Below, one piece after another: positions 26,833 to 36,406 of a DNA stretch of 64,000 bases. The notes under the pieces were generated by a model that did no database searches, was not told the origin of the DNA, and saw nothing but the letters and a program-made list of their open reading frames with translations. The stretch covers positions 124,001 to 188,000 of the forward strand of contig CAWGGS010000086.1 of NCBI GenBank assembly GCA_963822095.1, written 5' to 3'. Numbering within the stretch: the first letter of the stretch is position 1; each line of letters begins with the position of its first letter. Both the position numbers and the translations under genes were made by a program. The stretch is from CAWGGS01 sp963822095 (GTDB lineage: Bacteria > Desulfobacterota > Desulfobulbia > Desulfobulbales > Desulfocapsaceae).

Positions 26833-27620
26833 TATCGTAATCTTTAATCTTTTTCACAACAGTGCAGTGGCCAGATTGGGCAAGACTCTTTTCCTCGTAT
26901 CCTGAGCCCTTTTGAAATGTATAGTCAATAATAAAAGACTAGAAACAATTGTCAATAATAATAATTATTCGCATCAAAAAATCGTCTATCTCTTTCCCAT
27001 TCCAACAACCAATGGGCCCAAATCGAAAAGAGACATCTCCCATAAAGAACGGGCCGACATCAGACAAGCAGCCACGCGAGAACTCATTTTTTATCCTGCC
27101 ATATTTTTGCTACCGATTACAAGAAGCAAACGCACTCTTCCCCGTTTGCAAACCTCTTCCTTTTGCAAAATGGGAACTCTACGGACACCAACGAGGATGA
27201 CGGATGGATAATAATCAATCGCTGTTATCACACGTGATAGAAAGACAAAAAAAAGCAGAATAAAGGGCAACAATTTGATTATACGACAGGATTGTGATCA
27301 ACACAGAGGGTAAGCTAAATGGAAATTAACGGTTCACATGCTAAAAAATGAGACAAGATATTGAACTACTTCCACCTCAAGTCAAGGTCATCTTTTTCAA
27401 AAAGAATAGAAGCCGGAATTGAGGTGAGAAAATTGTTGCCACTCTCTATCCAACCCATCGCACTGTAATATTTCGTAAGTATTGGTTGCTTTTCCATTCT
27501 GCGCTGAACTCATTTGACAGTCCAGTGTTAATAATGTTTATTATTCTTTTCCCAGAATCTCTCAGGTTTCTTATCCATAAAGGACAAGAAACCTGCTAAC
27601 TCATCAATGATGCATATGAG
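26833..27620. other. 788-bp intergenic region
   Basis: An AT-rich stretch between the divergent DUF4492-cydAB operon and the sigma-54 activator gene. No frame has both a ribosome site and a plausible protein sequence. It must hold both promoters; no clear regulator palindrome was identified by eye. Confidence 0.5.
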
Positions 27621-29621
27621 ATGGATATATACAATCAAGAAACCGGTGGTTCCTTCAATAAACACTGGCAGTATTTTATTGATACGGGCAACAGCGATAT
27701 ATCAACAGCACGAGAGGTAATTCTTCGTTCCTGGCAGCGATGCCATAAAACCGGGGTTGACCCATACGACAGGCGTCTGCACAATCACCTGTATGGAGAC
27801 AGTCTGGCTGAGGCCATGCGTAAACGTGAACGGTTGATATCCGTTGCTTATCCATTCATGACCGATCTTTATGATATTGTCAGAGGTAGCGGATTTGTGG
27901 TCGTTCTGACAGATGAAGATGGCTATATTCTAAAACTCTTTGGTGATGATGGGGCCAGCGAGACCCCGATAACCAGCAATTTTTTTATCGGCGCCTCATG
28001 GCACGAACGCGATGCCGGAACCAATGCCATCGGCACCGCATTGGAGGAACAGAAGCCCGTCCAGGTCTCCGGTGCCGAACATTACTGTCGCAAGCATCAC
28101 TGCCTGACCTGCTCGGCCGCTCCGATCTTCGATCCGGACGACCGGCTTATCGGCATTCTCGACATCTCCGGTCATTTCGAAGGTGCCCATCTGCATACCC
28201 TCGGTATGGTCGTGGCAGCTGCCAAGGCGATCATAGCCCAGTTGCGGATACGACGCAAAAACCATCAGTTGGCGATGGCCAACAAAAAGCTGACCAGCTT
28301 CTTCAACATGGTCTCCGACGGAGTGCTGATTATCGACCATGACGGGACGGTAACCGAACTCAACCCTGCAGCCGAACGTATCTTCGGACGAAACCGTCCG
28401 GAACTGAAGGGCACGAAGCTGCCCTCTTTATTGGCGGGAAACGGCTCGGGTAAAATGGGCGGTCTGGACTGGCAACAGTCCCATTCAGAGATCGAAATCC
28501 TCCTTAACACAAATAGCGGATCCTGCCATTGTCTGGCCTCGGCCGAACCGATCATCAATGAACAGGAAACATTCAGCGGCAGCTTTCTGACGCTTCGACC
28601 GATCAAGGCAGTGCAACATCTGGTACATCGCTTCAGCGGCTATTCCGCCTCGCTGCAGTTCAGCGACATTATCGGTCAAAGCAGGGAGATGGAGGAGGCT
28701 GTCGAATTGGCTAAGCTCTCAGCACAAACGGCCTCCAACGTGTTGCTGCAGGGCGAGTCCGGCACCGGCAAGGAGATCTTTGCCCAGGCTATCCACAACC
28801 AGAGCAATCGGTACGACGAACCGTTCATCCCCCTGAACTGCGGGGCAATCCCGAGGGAACTGGTGGGCAGCGAACTGTTCGGCTACGAGGACGGCGCTTT
28901 CACCGGGGCCTGTAGAGGTGGCAAACCCGGCAAATTCGAACTGGCCGACGGTGGCACCCTGTTCCTTGACGAAATCGGCGATATGCCGCTGGAACAACAG
29001 GCTGTGCTGCTACGGGTCATCCAGGAAAAACGAATGACCCGGATCGGAGGAATCAAAGTCATTCCTGTGGATGTCCGGCTGATCTGCGCGACCCATAAAA
29101 ATCTCCTGGAAAAGGTCCGCGAGGGCACCTTCCGCCAGGATCTCTATTACCGACTCAACGTGATGTCCATCACCATTCCACCCCTACGCGAAAGGCTGGA
29201 AGACATCCCCCTGCTCTTCCAGCATTTTCTCGACAAGCTCTGCCGTGACCGCGGTCATAAGCTAAACGTCGACCGGGATATGATGCACTACCTCTACGCC
29301 TACCCTTGGCCAGGAAATGTCCGGGAGCTGCAAAACGTGGTGGAACGGGCCACAAACCTGGCCATCAACGGAGTAATCAACATGCATCAGCTGCCGGGAG
29401 AAATTGTCAACCGGCATACCGGGACCATATCGATCCCAACAACATCCCCGCAACCGGCCGACCGTAGCCAGCGCCTTCTGCAGCGACGGGAGAGAGAGAA
29501 ACACCAGATCCTCCATCTTCTGAATATCCATGAAGGAAACGTGTCCCAGGTTGCCAGGGAACTTGGAGTCTCCCGGAAGACCATCTACAACAGAATGCAT
29601 CGGTATGCTATAGCCAATTAA
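27621..29621 (+). CDS. Sigma-54-dependent activator (AcoR/DhaR type)
   Basis: A 666-residue regulator with an N-terminal GAF-like region (about residues 60-220, including ASWHERDAGTNAIGTAL), a PAS domain (about 225-330), a AAA+ domain (about 350-585, Walker A GESGTGKE, loop 1 GAFTGA, DEIGDMP) and a Fis-type HTH at the end (VARELGVSRKTIYNRMHRY). This layout matches activators of acetoin, dihydroxyacetone and aldehyde metabolism. It lies upstream of the aldehyde oxidoreductase gene, which has a -24/-12 promoter, so it probably activates that operon. Confidence 0.92.
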   Translation: MDIYNQETGGSFNKHWQYFIDTGNSDISTAREVILRSWQRCHKTGVDPYDRRLHNHLYGDSLAEAMRKRERLISVAYPFMTDLYDIVRGSGFVVVLTDEDGYILKLFGDDGASETPITSNFFIGASWHERDAGTNAIGTALEEQKPVQVSGAEHYCRKHHCLTCSAAPIFDPDDRLIGILDISGHFEGAHLHTLGMVVAAAKAIIAQLRIRRKNHQLAMANKKLTSFFNMVSDGVLIIDHDGTVTELNPAAERIFGRNRPELKGTKLPSLLAGNGSGKMGGLDWQQSHSEIEILLNTNSGSCHCLASAEPIINEQETFSGSFLTLRPIKAVQHLVHRFSGYSASLQFSDIIGQSREMEEAVELAKLSAQTASNVLLQGESGTGKEIFAQAIHNQSNRYDEPFIPLNCGAIPRELVGSELFGYEDGAFTGACRGGKPGKFELADGGTLFLDEIGDMPLEQQAVLLRVIQEKRMTRIGGIKVIPVDVRLICATHKNLLEKVREGTFRQDLYYRLNVMSITIPPLRERLEDIPLLFQHFLDKLCRDRGHKLNVDRDMMHYLYAYPWPGNVRELQNVVERATNLAINGVINMHQLPGEIVNRHTGTISIPTTSPQPADRSQRLLQRREREKHQILHLLNIHEGNVSQVARELGVSRKTIYNRMHRYAIAN

Positions 29622-29797
29622 CCTTCCATCAATCTCATGTGTAACTTCTGTGTAGACAATGAAGGATATTTGTACATCACATTCACACTGAGTTCACAGT
29701 CAGTGGCCGGCAGTAATACGCTGCACAGCAGCTCAAATCAAACTGTACCCCTGCAGCAACAGCTGTTTTAAATTCTTCCACAAAAGAACCATTCAGG

Positions 29798-29813
29798 TTG
29801 GTACGATTTTTGC
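29798..29813 (+). promoter_or_regulatory. Sigma-54 promoter for the aldehyde oxidoreductase operon
   Basis: TTGGTACG, four bases, then TTGC matches the -24/-12 consensus with the GG and GC elements at correct spacing. It lies about 130 bases before the start codon. The region 29622-29797 upstream is where activator sites would be expected; no palindrome was assigned. Confidence 0.78.
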
Positions 29814-29896
29814 GACTCCCCTCGAAGCGGCAACCGAATTGTCACCCACTGCTTTTCTGCAGACATGGTACCGCCCCATCCTAATTCGATAGAGGA

Positions 29897-29915
29897 TGCG
29901 CGCAAGGTTCGCGCA
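29897..29915 (+). promoter_or_regulatory. Leader hairpin before the aldehyde oxidoreductase gene
   Basis: TGCGCG and CGCGCA form a perfect 6-bp stem with a 7-base loop, ending 14 bases before the GGAGG of the first gene. It could protect the 5' end or influence translation. It does not match a molybdenum cofactor riboswitch that I recognise. Confidence 0.4.
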
Positions 29916-29941
29916 GAAAAATTACTCACGGAGGAATGCTC

Positions 29942-32656
29942 ATGATCAAAAAAGAGATTGTTGTTAACGGCATCGCCAAACGCCTGGTAGTAAACGGAGA
30001 GGACACCCTCTCCACCGTATTACGGGTAAACCTTGGACTCACAGGAACCAAGGTAGGATGCAGCGAAGGCCAGTGCGGAGCCTGCAGTGTCATTGTCGAC
30101 GGTAAAGTCACCCGCTCCTGCGCCACCAAAATGAGACGGTTGACCGACGGCGCACAGGTCACCACCATTGAGGGTATCGGCACCCCCGACAATCTCCATC
30201 CCCTCCAGATGGCCTGGATGGCCCACGGCGGTGCCCAGTGCGGTTTCTGTAGTCCAGGCTTCATCGTCTCGGCAAAAGGCCTGCTCGACGGCAACCCCAC
30301 GCCCAGTCGTGCGGATGTCCGCGAATGGTTCCAGAAACATCGCAACGCCTGTCGTTGCACCGGCTACAAACAGCTGGTCGATGCCGTCATGGATGCGGCC
30401 CGGGTGTTACGGGGAGAAATAAGCATGGACGAACTGGCCTTCAAGATCCCCGAGGACGGCAGAATCTGGGGCACTAAATATCCGCGCCCGAGCGCCCTGG
30501 CCAAGGTAACCGGCACCTGCGACTACGGCGCCGATCTCGGCCTGAAACTGCCGGAGGAAACCCTGCAGTTGGCACTGGTCCAGGCCAAGGTCTCCCATGC
30601 CAAGATAAAATCCATTGACACCAGTGAAGCCGGGCTAATGCCAGGCGTCGTCAAAATCGTAACCCATAAGGATATCAAAGGCAAAAACCGCATCACTGGC
30701 CTGATCACTTTCCCGAGTAACAAAGGCGACGGCTGGGATCGCCCAATCCTCTGTGATGAGAAGATCTTTCAGTTCGGCGATGCCATTGCAATCGTCTGTG
30801 CCGCCACCAAAAAACAGGCAGAGGCTGCAGCCGAAAAGGTCAAGGTGGAACTGGAGGAGCTGCCCGCCTACATGAGTGCACCGGCGGCCATGGCCGAGGA
30901 TGCCATCGAGATCCATCCCGGAACACCCAACGTCTACTTCGAACAGCGCATCGCCAAAGGAGAGGAGACCGGCCCTATTTTCGACAAGGCCGACGTTGTG
31001 GTCGAGGATGATTTCTATGTCGGCCGCCAGCCGCACATGCCCATCGAGCCTGATGTCGGGTTCGCCTATATTAACGATGACGGCAAGTTGGTCATCCAGT
31101 CCAAATCCATCGGCCTGCATCTCCACCTGTACATGATCGCCCCCGGTCTCGGCGTCGAGCCAGAGAACCTGATCATGATCCAGAACCCCGCCGGTGGCAC
31201 CTTCGGCTACAAATTCAGCCCGACCATGGAGGCTCTTGTCGGGGCGGCAGCTCTTGCCACCGGTCGGCCGGTATTCCTCGGCTACAATTATTTCCAGCAG
31301 CAGACCTACACAGGCAAGCGTTCGCCGTTCTTCATGAATGTCAGGTTTGCAGCCGACAAGGACGGCAAGCTGCTCGGCATGGAATCCGACTGGTCCGTCG
31401 ACCATGGCCCCTACTCCGAGTTCGGTGACCTGCTGACCTTGCGCGGCGCCCAGTTCATCGGCGCAGGCTACGACATAGCCAATATCCGGGGTATGGGACG
31501 AACCGTTTGCACCAACCATTCCTGGGGTTCAGCCTTCAGAGCCTATGGCTCGCCCCAGTCGGAGTTCGCCTCCGAGGTTTTGATGGACGAACTGGCAGAA
31601 AAACTCGGTATCGATCCGCTGGAATTGCGCTATAAAAACGTCTACCGCCAGGGCGCTACCTCTCCCTCAGGCCAGAGTCCAGAGGTCTGGAGCCTGCCGG
31701 AGTTGATCGACACCCTGCGTCCCAAATATCAGGCTGCTCTAAAAACTGCCAAGGATAGTTCGACCGCCGAGATCAAACGCGGCGTTGGCATTGCCCTGGG
31801 CGTATACGGCAGCGGCCTGGACGGCCCGGACACTGCCGAGGTCGATGCCGAGCTGAACAGCGACGGTACAGTCTCGATCTTCACCACCTGGCATGACCAT
31901 GGCCAGGGAGCCGATATGGGGACGTTGGCCACCGCCCACGAAGCCCTGCTTCCCTTAGGCATCGCTCCCGACAGGATCAAACTCGTTTTGAACGATACCT
32001 CGGTCTGCCCCAACGGTGGGCCGGCCGGCGGCAGCCGCTCCCAGGTTGTGGTGGGCCAGGCGATCAAGGCAGCCTGCGATATGCTGGTGGCCGGTATGAA
32101 AAAATCCTCCGGCTACCGTAGCTACAACGAGATGGTCGCCGAGAAGATTCCCACTAAATACCGGGGTCAATGGACTGCGCCGGCCGCCGCCTGCGATGAG
32201 AACGGACAGGGCAAACCGTTTGCCTGCTATATGTACGGGGTATTCATGGCGGAGGTGGCGGTAAACACCGCAACTGGGGCCACCTCAGTGGAGAAGATGA
32301 CCCTTGTCGCCGATATCGGCAAGATCGCCAACAAACTGGTGGTCGACGGTCAGATGTACGGCGGCCTGGCCCAGGGTATTGGCCTGGCGCTCTCCGAGGA
32401 TTTCGAAGATATCAAGAAGCACTCGTCCATGGTCGGAGCCGGCTTCCCGTACACCAAACAAATCCCCGACGATATGGAGCTGATCTATGTGGAAAGCCCC
32501 AGGCCGGACGGCCCCTTCGGTGCTTCCGGGATCGGTGAGCTACCGCTGACCTGCCCACATGCCGCGATCATCAACGGTATCCATAATGCTTGTGGAGTTC
32601 GTATCACCAGGCTGCCGGCCCTTCCAGAAAAGGTCCTGGCCGGTTTAAAGAAATAA
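29942..32656 (+). CDS. mop: Molybdenum aldehyde oxidoreductase (MOP type)
   Basis: A 904-residue xanthine oxidase-family enzyme very close in length and layout to Desulfovibrio gigas MOP. The plant-type [2Fe-2S] cluster ligands are C40, C45, C48 and C60; the second [2Fe-2S] uses C100, C103, C137 and C139. The Mo domain has the catalytic Glu in GASGIGELP near residue 867. It is one chain with no FAD domain, as in MOP. It oxidises aldehydes to carboxylates using molybdopterin cytosine dinucleotide. Start 29942 gives correct spacing to GGAGG. Confidence 0.95.
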   Translation: MIKKEIVVNGIAKRLVVNGEDTLSTVLRVNLGLTGTKVGCSEGQCGACSVIVDGKVTRSCATKMRRLTDGAQVTTIEGIGTPDNLHPLQMAWMAHGGAQCGFCSPGFIVSAKGLLDGNPTPSRADVREWFQKHRNACRCTGYKQLVDAVMDAARVLRGEISMDELAFKIPEDGRIWGTKYPRPSALAKVTGTCDYGADLGLKLPEETLQLALVQAKVSHAKIKSIDTSEAGLMPGVVKIVTHKDIKGKNRITGLITFPSNKGDGWDRPILCDEKIFQFGDAIAIVCAATKKQAEAAAEKVKVELEELPAYMSAPAAMAEDAIEIHPGTPNVYFEQRIAKGEETGPIFDKADVVVEDDFYVGRQPHMPIEPDVGFAYINDDGKLVIQSKSIGLHLHLYMIAPGLGVEPENLIMIQNPAGGTFGYKFSPTMEALVGAAALATGRPVFLGYNYFQQQTYTGKRSPFFMNVRFAADKDGKLLGMESDWSVDHGPYSEFGDLLTLRGAQFIGAGYDIANIRGMGRTVCTNHSWGSAFRAYGSPQSEFASEVLMDELAEKLGIDPLELRYKNVYRQGATSPSGQSPEVWSLPELIDTLRPKYQAALKTAKDSSTAEIKRGVGIALGVYGSGLDGPDTAEVDAELNSDGTVSIFTTWHDHGQGADMGTLATAHEALLPLGIAPDRIKLVLNDTSVCPNGGPAGGSRSQVVVGQAIKAACDMLVAGMKKSSGYRSYNEMVAEKIPTKYRGQWTAPAAACDENGQGKPFACYMYGVFMAEVAVNTATGATSVEKMTLVADIGKIANKLVVDGQMYGGLAQGIGLALSEDFEDIKKHSSMVGAGFPYTKQIPDDMELIYVESPRPDGPFGASGIGELPLTCPHAAIINGIHNACGVRITRLPALPEKVLAGLKK

Positions 32657-32680
32657 TATCCCGAGGGAAAACGCGAAGAA

Positions 32681-32719
32681 AAGGAGTGGGGGGAGGCAGC
32701 GGTCCATCCCTCACTCCTT
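32681..32719 (+). terminator. Attenuator-like hairpin after aldehyde oxidoreductase
   Basis: AAGGAGTGGGGGGAGG pairs with CCATCCCTCACTCCTT, 14 of 16 positions, with a 7-base loop. It lies 25 bases after the stop codon and 60 bases before the next start. Only a weak U-rich tail follows, so partial termination is likely, leaving the enzyme more abundant than the downstream accessory proteins. Confidence 0.55.
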
Positions 32720-32780
32720 GCTTCTACTCTCAATCGTCACCTTTTATAAAGTAACCGCATCATGCGTAAAAAGACGTAAA

Positions 32781-35057
32781 ATGGACCAAAAGGGACTTCG
32801 CAACTGGGAGGCGAGGTGTATTCAGGAAGAGCCGCCAGGCTGCCGGGCTGGCTGCCCCCTGAACGTCGACGTCCGGGCCTTCTTGCAGGCCGTAGCCCGT
32901 GAAGATCTGGCAGGAGCCAGGACGATTCTCGAAAAGAGCATGCCGCTACCCGGCATTGTGGCCCGCCTGTGCGAAGCCCCCTGCGAAAACTTCTGCCTGC
33001 GCGGCCCTCTGGGCGGCCCAATCGCCATCGGTGGTCTTGAAAGGGTCGTTGTGCACCTTTCTCCGGTGCGCGGCAAAATTCTTCGACTGCCGGCTCGCGA
33101 CAAATCGGTGAGGATCATTGGCGGCGGTCCAAGCAGTCTGGCCGCGGCCTTCGACCTGGCCAAGAAAGGATATCCGGTCACCCTTCTGCACCACGGCCCC
33201 AGCCCTGGCGGATGGTTGGACAGTCTGCCGGAAAAATTGCTGCCAAAGGCCGTACTGACCGAAGAGCTGCAGCGGCTCGCCAGCCTGGGGGTGGTATTTC
33301 ACACGAAAGACGTTCTCCATCCAGGACTCTGTGATCCAATCGCTGCCGACGCCTGCTATATCGGGCAAGATGACATTCTTGCAGACGAATTGAAAGACAT
33401 GGTCGCAGATCCGGATGAACAGACCTTCGCCCTCGGCAAGAAAGGGCTGTTTACCGGTGGAATACGTTCGCCGAATCATCGGTTTCGCTTTATTACCGAT
33501 ATTTCCCAGGGACGAGAAGCCGCTGTCTCCATCGACCGTTTTCTACAGGGCGCATCGCTTACCGCCAGCAGGACTCCTCTCAGACACGGGCAGACCGATC
33601 TCTTTACCAACACCCGAGAGGTTGCAGCTGTTGAACGGATAACCCCTTCCGATCCCGCCGGGTTCAATCAGAAGGAGGCGATGCGCGAGGCTCAACGGTG
33701 CATCGACTGCCAATGCCTGGAGTGCGTGCGCCACTGCGTCTATCTGGCGGAATACGGTGCCTATCCCAAGGCCTATGCCCGAAGGGTTTACAACAATTCG
33801 GCCATTGTCAAAGGCATTCATCAGACCAACAGATTCATCAACAGCTGCTCCCTCTGCAGGCAGTGCGAAACCCTGTGTCCCAAAGATTTTTCCATGGCCG
33901 ATCTCTGTCTTGAGGCCAGGCAACAGATGGTCCGTGAGAAGCGGATGCCGCCTTCGGCTCACTGGTTTGCCCTGAACGAAATGCGTTCAGCGTCAGGCGA
34001 CACCGCCCTGATCTGCCACGCCCCCCAGCAGCCAGCCAGCAAACATATTTTCTTTCCAGGATGCCAGCTGGCAGGTATCCGGCCAGAACAGACCCTGCGT
34101 CTCTACGACCGGCTACTCGATCTGGAACCGGCAACTGGGATCTGGCTGAACTGCTGCGCAGCGCCCGCCCATTGGTCAGGCAGGGTCGAGGAATTTTCAG
34201 AGGCCATAACCCACCTTAAAGGACTATGGCAGGCCGTGGGCAGCCCGATGGTATTGACCGCCTGCTCAACCTGCCTGCTGATGTTTCGCAAACATCTACC
34301 GGAAATAAAAGCCGTCTCGGTCTGGACGGTACTGGCCCGAGAACCGGTGACCGTCAGTGCGTCCCACCCCCCTCTCGCGCTCTCCGATCCCTGCACTTCC
34401 CGCGATGATCAAGAGACCCAAACAGCCGTCCGCACCCTGCTTGATGCAGCCGGCCAGCCGATCACACCTCTAACCATGTCCGGAAAGTTGACCGAGTGCT
34501 GCGGTTTCGGCGGCCTGATGAACAATGCAGCTCCGGCTACCGCCAGGAAAGTGCAACAGGCTCGAGTCGATCAGTCGGAGACCGGCTTTCTAACCTATTG
34601 TGCGATGTGTCGCGATCAGCTTGCGAAAACCGGGAAACCGGTCCTGCATCTGCTCGATATTCTCTTTGCCGAAGAGGCCCGACCAGCCGACGAACCACCG
34701 GCATCAATCTCGGCCAGGCGCGCCAACAGAAAACGACTGCAGGCAGAAGTGCTTGCCAGGTATCCCGACTCGGTGCCTCTGCAACGACAACCGTGGGAAG
34801 ACCTGACACTGATCATCGAGGACCAGGTTGCGGCCCTGTTGGAAGAACGACGCATCCTCGAGGACGATATCCGCCAGGTGCTCGTCGGCCAGGGAGCTTT
34901 CTTCGTCCACCAGGAAGACGGCCGCAGGATCGCCTCGGCCCGCCTGGGAGAAGTCACTTTCTGGGTTGAATATCGGCAAACAGGAAAGACCTACAGGATC
35001 GAGCGTTGCTGGAGTCATCGCATGATCATTGAAGGAGAACGAAAAAATGAGTCTTAG
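32781..35057 (+). CDS. FeS/flavin oxidoreductase with dicluster and Cys-rich domains (DVU_1558-like)
   Basis: A 758-residue protein. The N-terminal dicluster-binding domain carries CRAGCPLNVDVRAFL and CEAPCENFCLRGPLG as in glutamate synthase small subunit. A dinucleotide fold follows (RIIGGGPSSLAAAFDL, about residues 110-125). Next are two 4Fe-4S sites (CIDCQCLECVRHC and CSLCRQCETLCP) and two CCG-type domains of the HdrB/GlpC kind (PGCQLAGI and CCGFGGLM). It probably passes electrons to or from the aldehyde oxidoreductase. The flavin domain is short, so NAD(P) use is uncertain. Confidence 0.85.
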   Translation: MDQKGLRNWEARCIQEEPPGCRAGCPLNVDVRAFLQAVAREDLAGARTILEKSMPLPGIVARLCEAPCENFCLRGPLGGPIAIGGLERVVVHLSPVRGKILRLPARDKSVRIIGGGPSSLAAAFDLAKKGYPVTLLHHGPSPGGWLDSLPEKLLPKAVLTEELQRLASLGVVFHTKDVLHPGLCDPIAADACYIGQDDILADELKDMVADPDEQTFALGKKGLFTGGIRSPNHRFRFITDISQGREAAVSIDRFLQGASLTASRTPLRHGQTDLFTNTREVAAVERITPSDPAGFNQKEAMREAQRCIDCQCLECVRHCVYLAEYGAYPKAYARRVYNNSAIVKGIHQTNRFINSCSLCRQCETLCPKDFSMADLCLEARQQMVREKRMPPSAHWFALNEMRSASGDTALICHAPQQPASKHIFFPGCQLAGIRPEQTLRLYDRLLDLEPATGIWLNCCAAPAHWSGRVEEFSEAITHLKGLWQAVGSPMVLTACSTCLLMFRKHLPEIKAVSVWTVLAREPVTVSASHPPLALSDPCTSRDDQETQTAVRTLLDAAGQPITPLTMSGKLTECCGFGGLMNNAAPATARKVQQARVDQSETGFLTYCAMCRDQLAKTGKPVLHLLDILFAEEARPADEPPASISARRANRKRLQAEVLARYPDSVPLQRQPWEDLTLIIEDQVAALLEERRILEDDIRQVLVGQGAFFVHQEDGRRIASARLGEVTFWVEYRQTGKTYRIERCWSHRMIIEGERKNES

Positions 35058-35256
35058 CTTCTTGCCCAAGGACATGAACTGGACCTGCAAGCCCTGCGGA
35101 GTGGCCCTGCAACCCGGCGTGGTCCAGCTCACCTATATGGACAATGTCTTTAAGGTCGAACTGCCGGTCTGCCCCAAATGCTCCGCCGTGCTGATCTCCG
35201 AGGAACTGGCACTGGGCCGGATGCTGGAGGTTGAACAGCTGCTCGAAGACAAATGA
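35047..35256 (+). CDS. Small two-CxxC redox/zinc protein (DVU_1557-like)
   Basis: A 69-residue protein with two knuckles, TCKPCG and VCPKCSA, spaced like a zinc ribbon or rubredoxin-like site. It overlaps the upstream oxidoreductase by 11 bases and the downstream methyltransferase by 4, so it is translated with them. I recall the equivalent gene beside aldehyde oxidoreductase genes in Desulfovibrio, annotated as a redox protein. Electron transfer or metal carriage is inferred. Confidence 0.72.
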   Translation: MSLSFLPKDMNWTCKPCGVALQPGVVQLTYMDNVFKVELPVCPKCSAVLISEELALGRMLEVEQLLEDK

Positions 35257-35963
35257 AACCGCTCTACCTCGCTCCACCCGTACGTTCCCTGCTGGGCACC
35301 TGCCTGCGGCCCGGCGGCAAGACCCTGACCGATCGCATTATTCGGCTGACCGGCGTGGACAGAGAAAGCGTCGTACTCGATGCCGGTTGCGGACAGGGCG
35401 CAAGCATACACTACCTGAGAGAAGCCGCTGTTGATACCATTATCGGCCTCGACCTGGAACCGGAACTGCTCCATCTGGCCCGGCGGGATGGTCTCCCAGT
35501 GGCCGGGGCCGACCTTGCCTTTCTGCCCTTACCAGACGATTGTCTCGACATGGTACTCTGCGAATGCGTCTGGAATCTGACTGATCGCCTCAAGACGCTG
35601 GCCGAATTCGCCAGAACCCTGCAACCGGACGGATTGCTCGCCCTGACCGATATCTATGCAAGGCGAAACCGACCGCCGGAGCAAGATATAAACTGGCCGG
35701 TATCCTGTTGTTTCTCCCAGGCCACAGACCTTGTAACGGTCGAACGGTTGGTGGCTGCTGCAGGCTTTACTATTGTCGTTCTGGAAGATCATAGCCGTCT
35801 GCTCACCCGGACTGCCGCCGAGTTCGTCTTCGCCCACGGCTCGCTGCATGGGTTCTGGCAGGCGGTGATCGGTAATCCCGAACTGGCGACGGTCGCCTGC
35901 AATGCAGCAGCCACCATCCGTCCCGGCCTTTTTTTACTTATTGCGAGGAAAAACATTCCATGA
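35253..35963 (+). CDS. Class I methyltransferase, molybdoenzyme island (DVU_1556/TrsM-like)
   Basis: A 236-residue SAM methyltransferase with motif I VLDAGCGQGASIHYL (about residues 45-59), the acidic LDLEPELL and motif post-I ADLAFLPLPDD. The start PLYLAPPVRSLLGTCLRPGG is a family hallmark. The substrate is unknown; it overlaps both neighbours by 4 bases. In related genomes, to my knowledge, this gene stays in the same order next to a radical SAM gene, suggesting they act in sequence. Confidence 0.8.
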   Translation: MKPLYLAPPVRSLLGTCLRPGGKTLTDRIIRLTGVDRESVVLDAGCGQGASIHYLREAAVDTIIGLDLEPELLHLARRDGLPVAGADLAFLPLPDDCLDMVLCECVWNLTDRLKTLAEFARTLQPDGLLALTDIYARRNRPPEQDINWPVSCCFSQATDLVTVERLVAAAGFTIVVLEDHSRLLTRTAAEFVFAHGSLHGFWQAVIGNPELATVACNAAATIRPGLFLLIARKNIP

Positions 35964-36406
35964 ACGACTACGACCTCGATATCCTCAAACTGGCTCATCA
36001 GGGATACTGTTGCAGCCAGATTATAATGCAGATGGCCCTCGACCTGCAGGGGCTCAGCAACCCCGGGCTGCTCCGGGCAATATCCGGGCTGTGCCACGGC
36101 TTTACATCCACGAGCGGAGTTTGCGGGGCATTCACAGGGGCCTCGTGCCTGATCGCCTACTATGGCGGCAAAGGAAAACCAGATGACATCCCCCATGACC
36201 ACCTGCCGCTGATGCTCTCCGAACTGGCCCATTGGTTCGAGGAGTACGCCTCCACCCACTTCGGGGGAATCAACTGCGGTGATATCGTTAAGGACAACCA
36301 ACCCGACACCACCATCTGCGGCGGCCTGGTCGCTGAATGTTTCGGCCGGTCCATGACGCTTCTGATCGAAAACGGCTTTGATCCTGCGAGTCCCGGCAAT
36401 GACTAA
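35960..36406 (+). CDS. C-GCAxxG-C-C family protein (DVU_1555-like)
   Basis: A 148-residue protein with the family Cys set: CCSQIIMQMAL near residue 15, a Cys in GLCHGFTST, GVCGAFTGAS (the GCAxxG position, here VCGAFTG), INCGDIV and ICGGLVAECFG. Members of this family (formerly annotated as probable redox-active protein) are thought to bind iron-sulfur or other metal clusters. Translational overlap with both neighbours implies obligate partnership with the methyltransferase and radical SAM proteins. Confidence 0.78.
   Translation: MNDYDLDILKLAHQGYCCSQIIMQMALDLQGLSNPGLLRAISGLCHGFTSTSGVCGAFTGASCLIAYYGGKGKPDDIPHDHLPLMLSELAHWFEEYASTHFGGINCGDIVKDNQPDTTICGGLVAECFGRSMTLLIENGFDPASPGND

Noticed and set aside
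30635..31519. Long open frame (294 codons) on the minus strand inside the aldehyde oxidoreductase gene
   Set aside because: It is opposite a very well-supported gene, has no ribosome site or family match, and long antisense frames are expected in GC-rich coding DNA with strong third-position bias. Similar shadows occur at 36288-37337 and 40096-41004.
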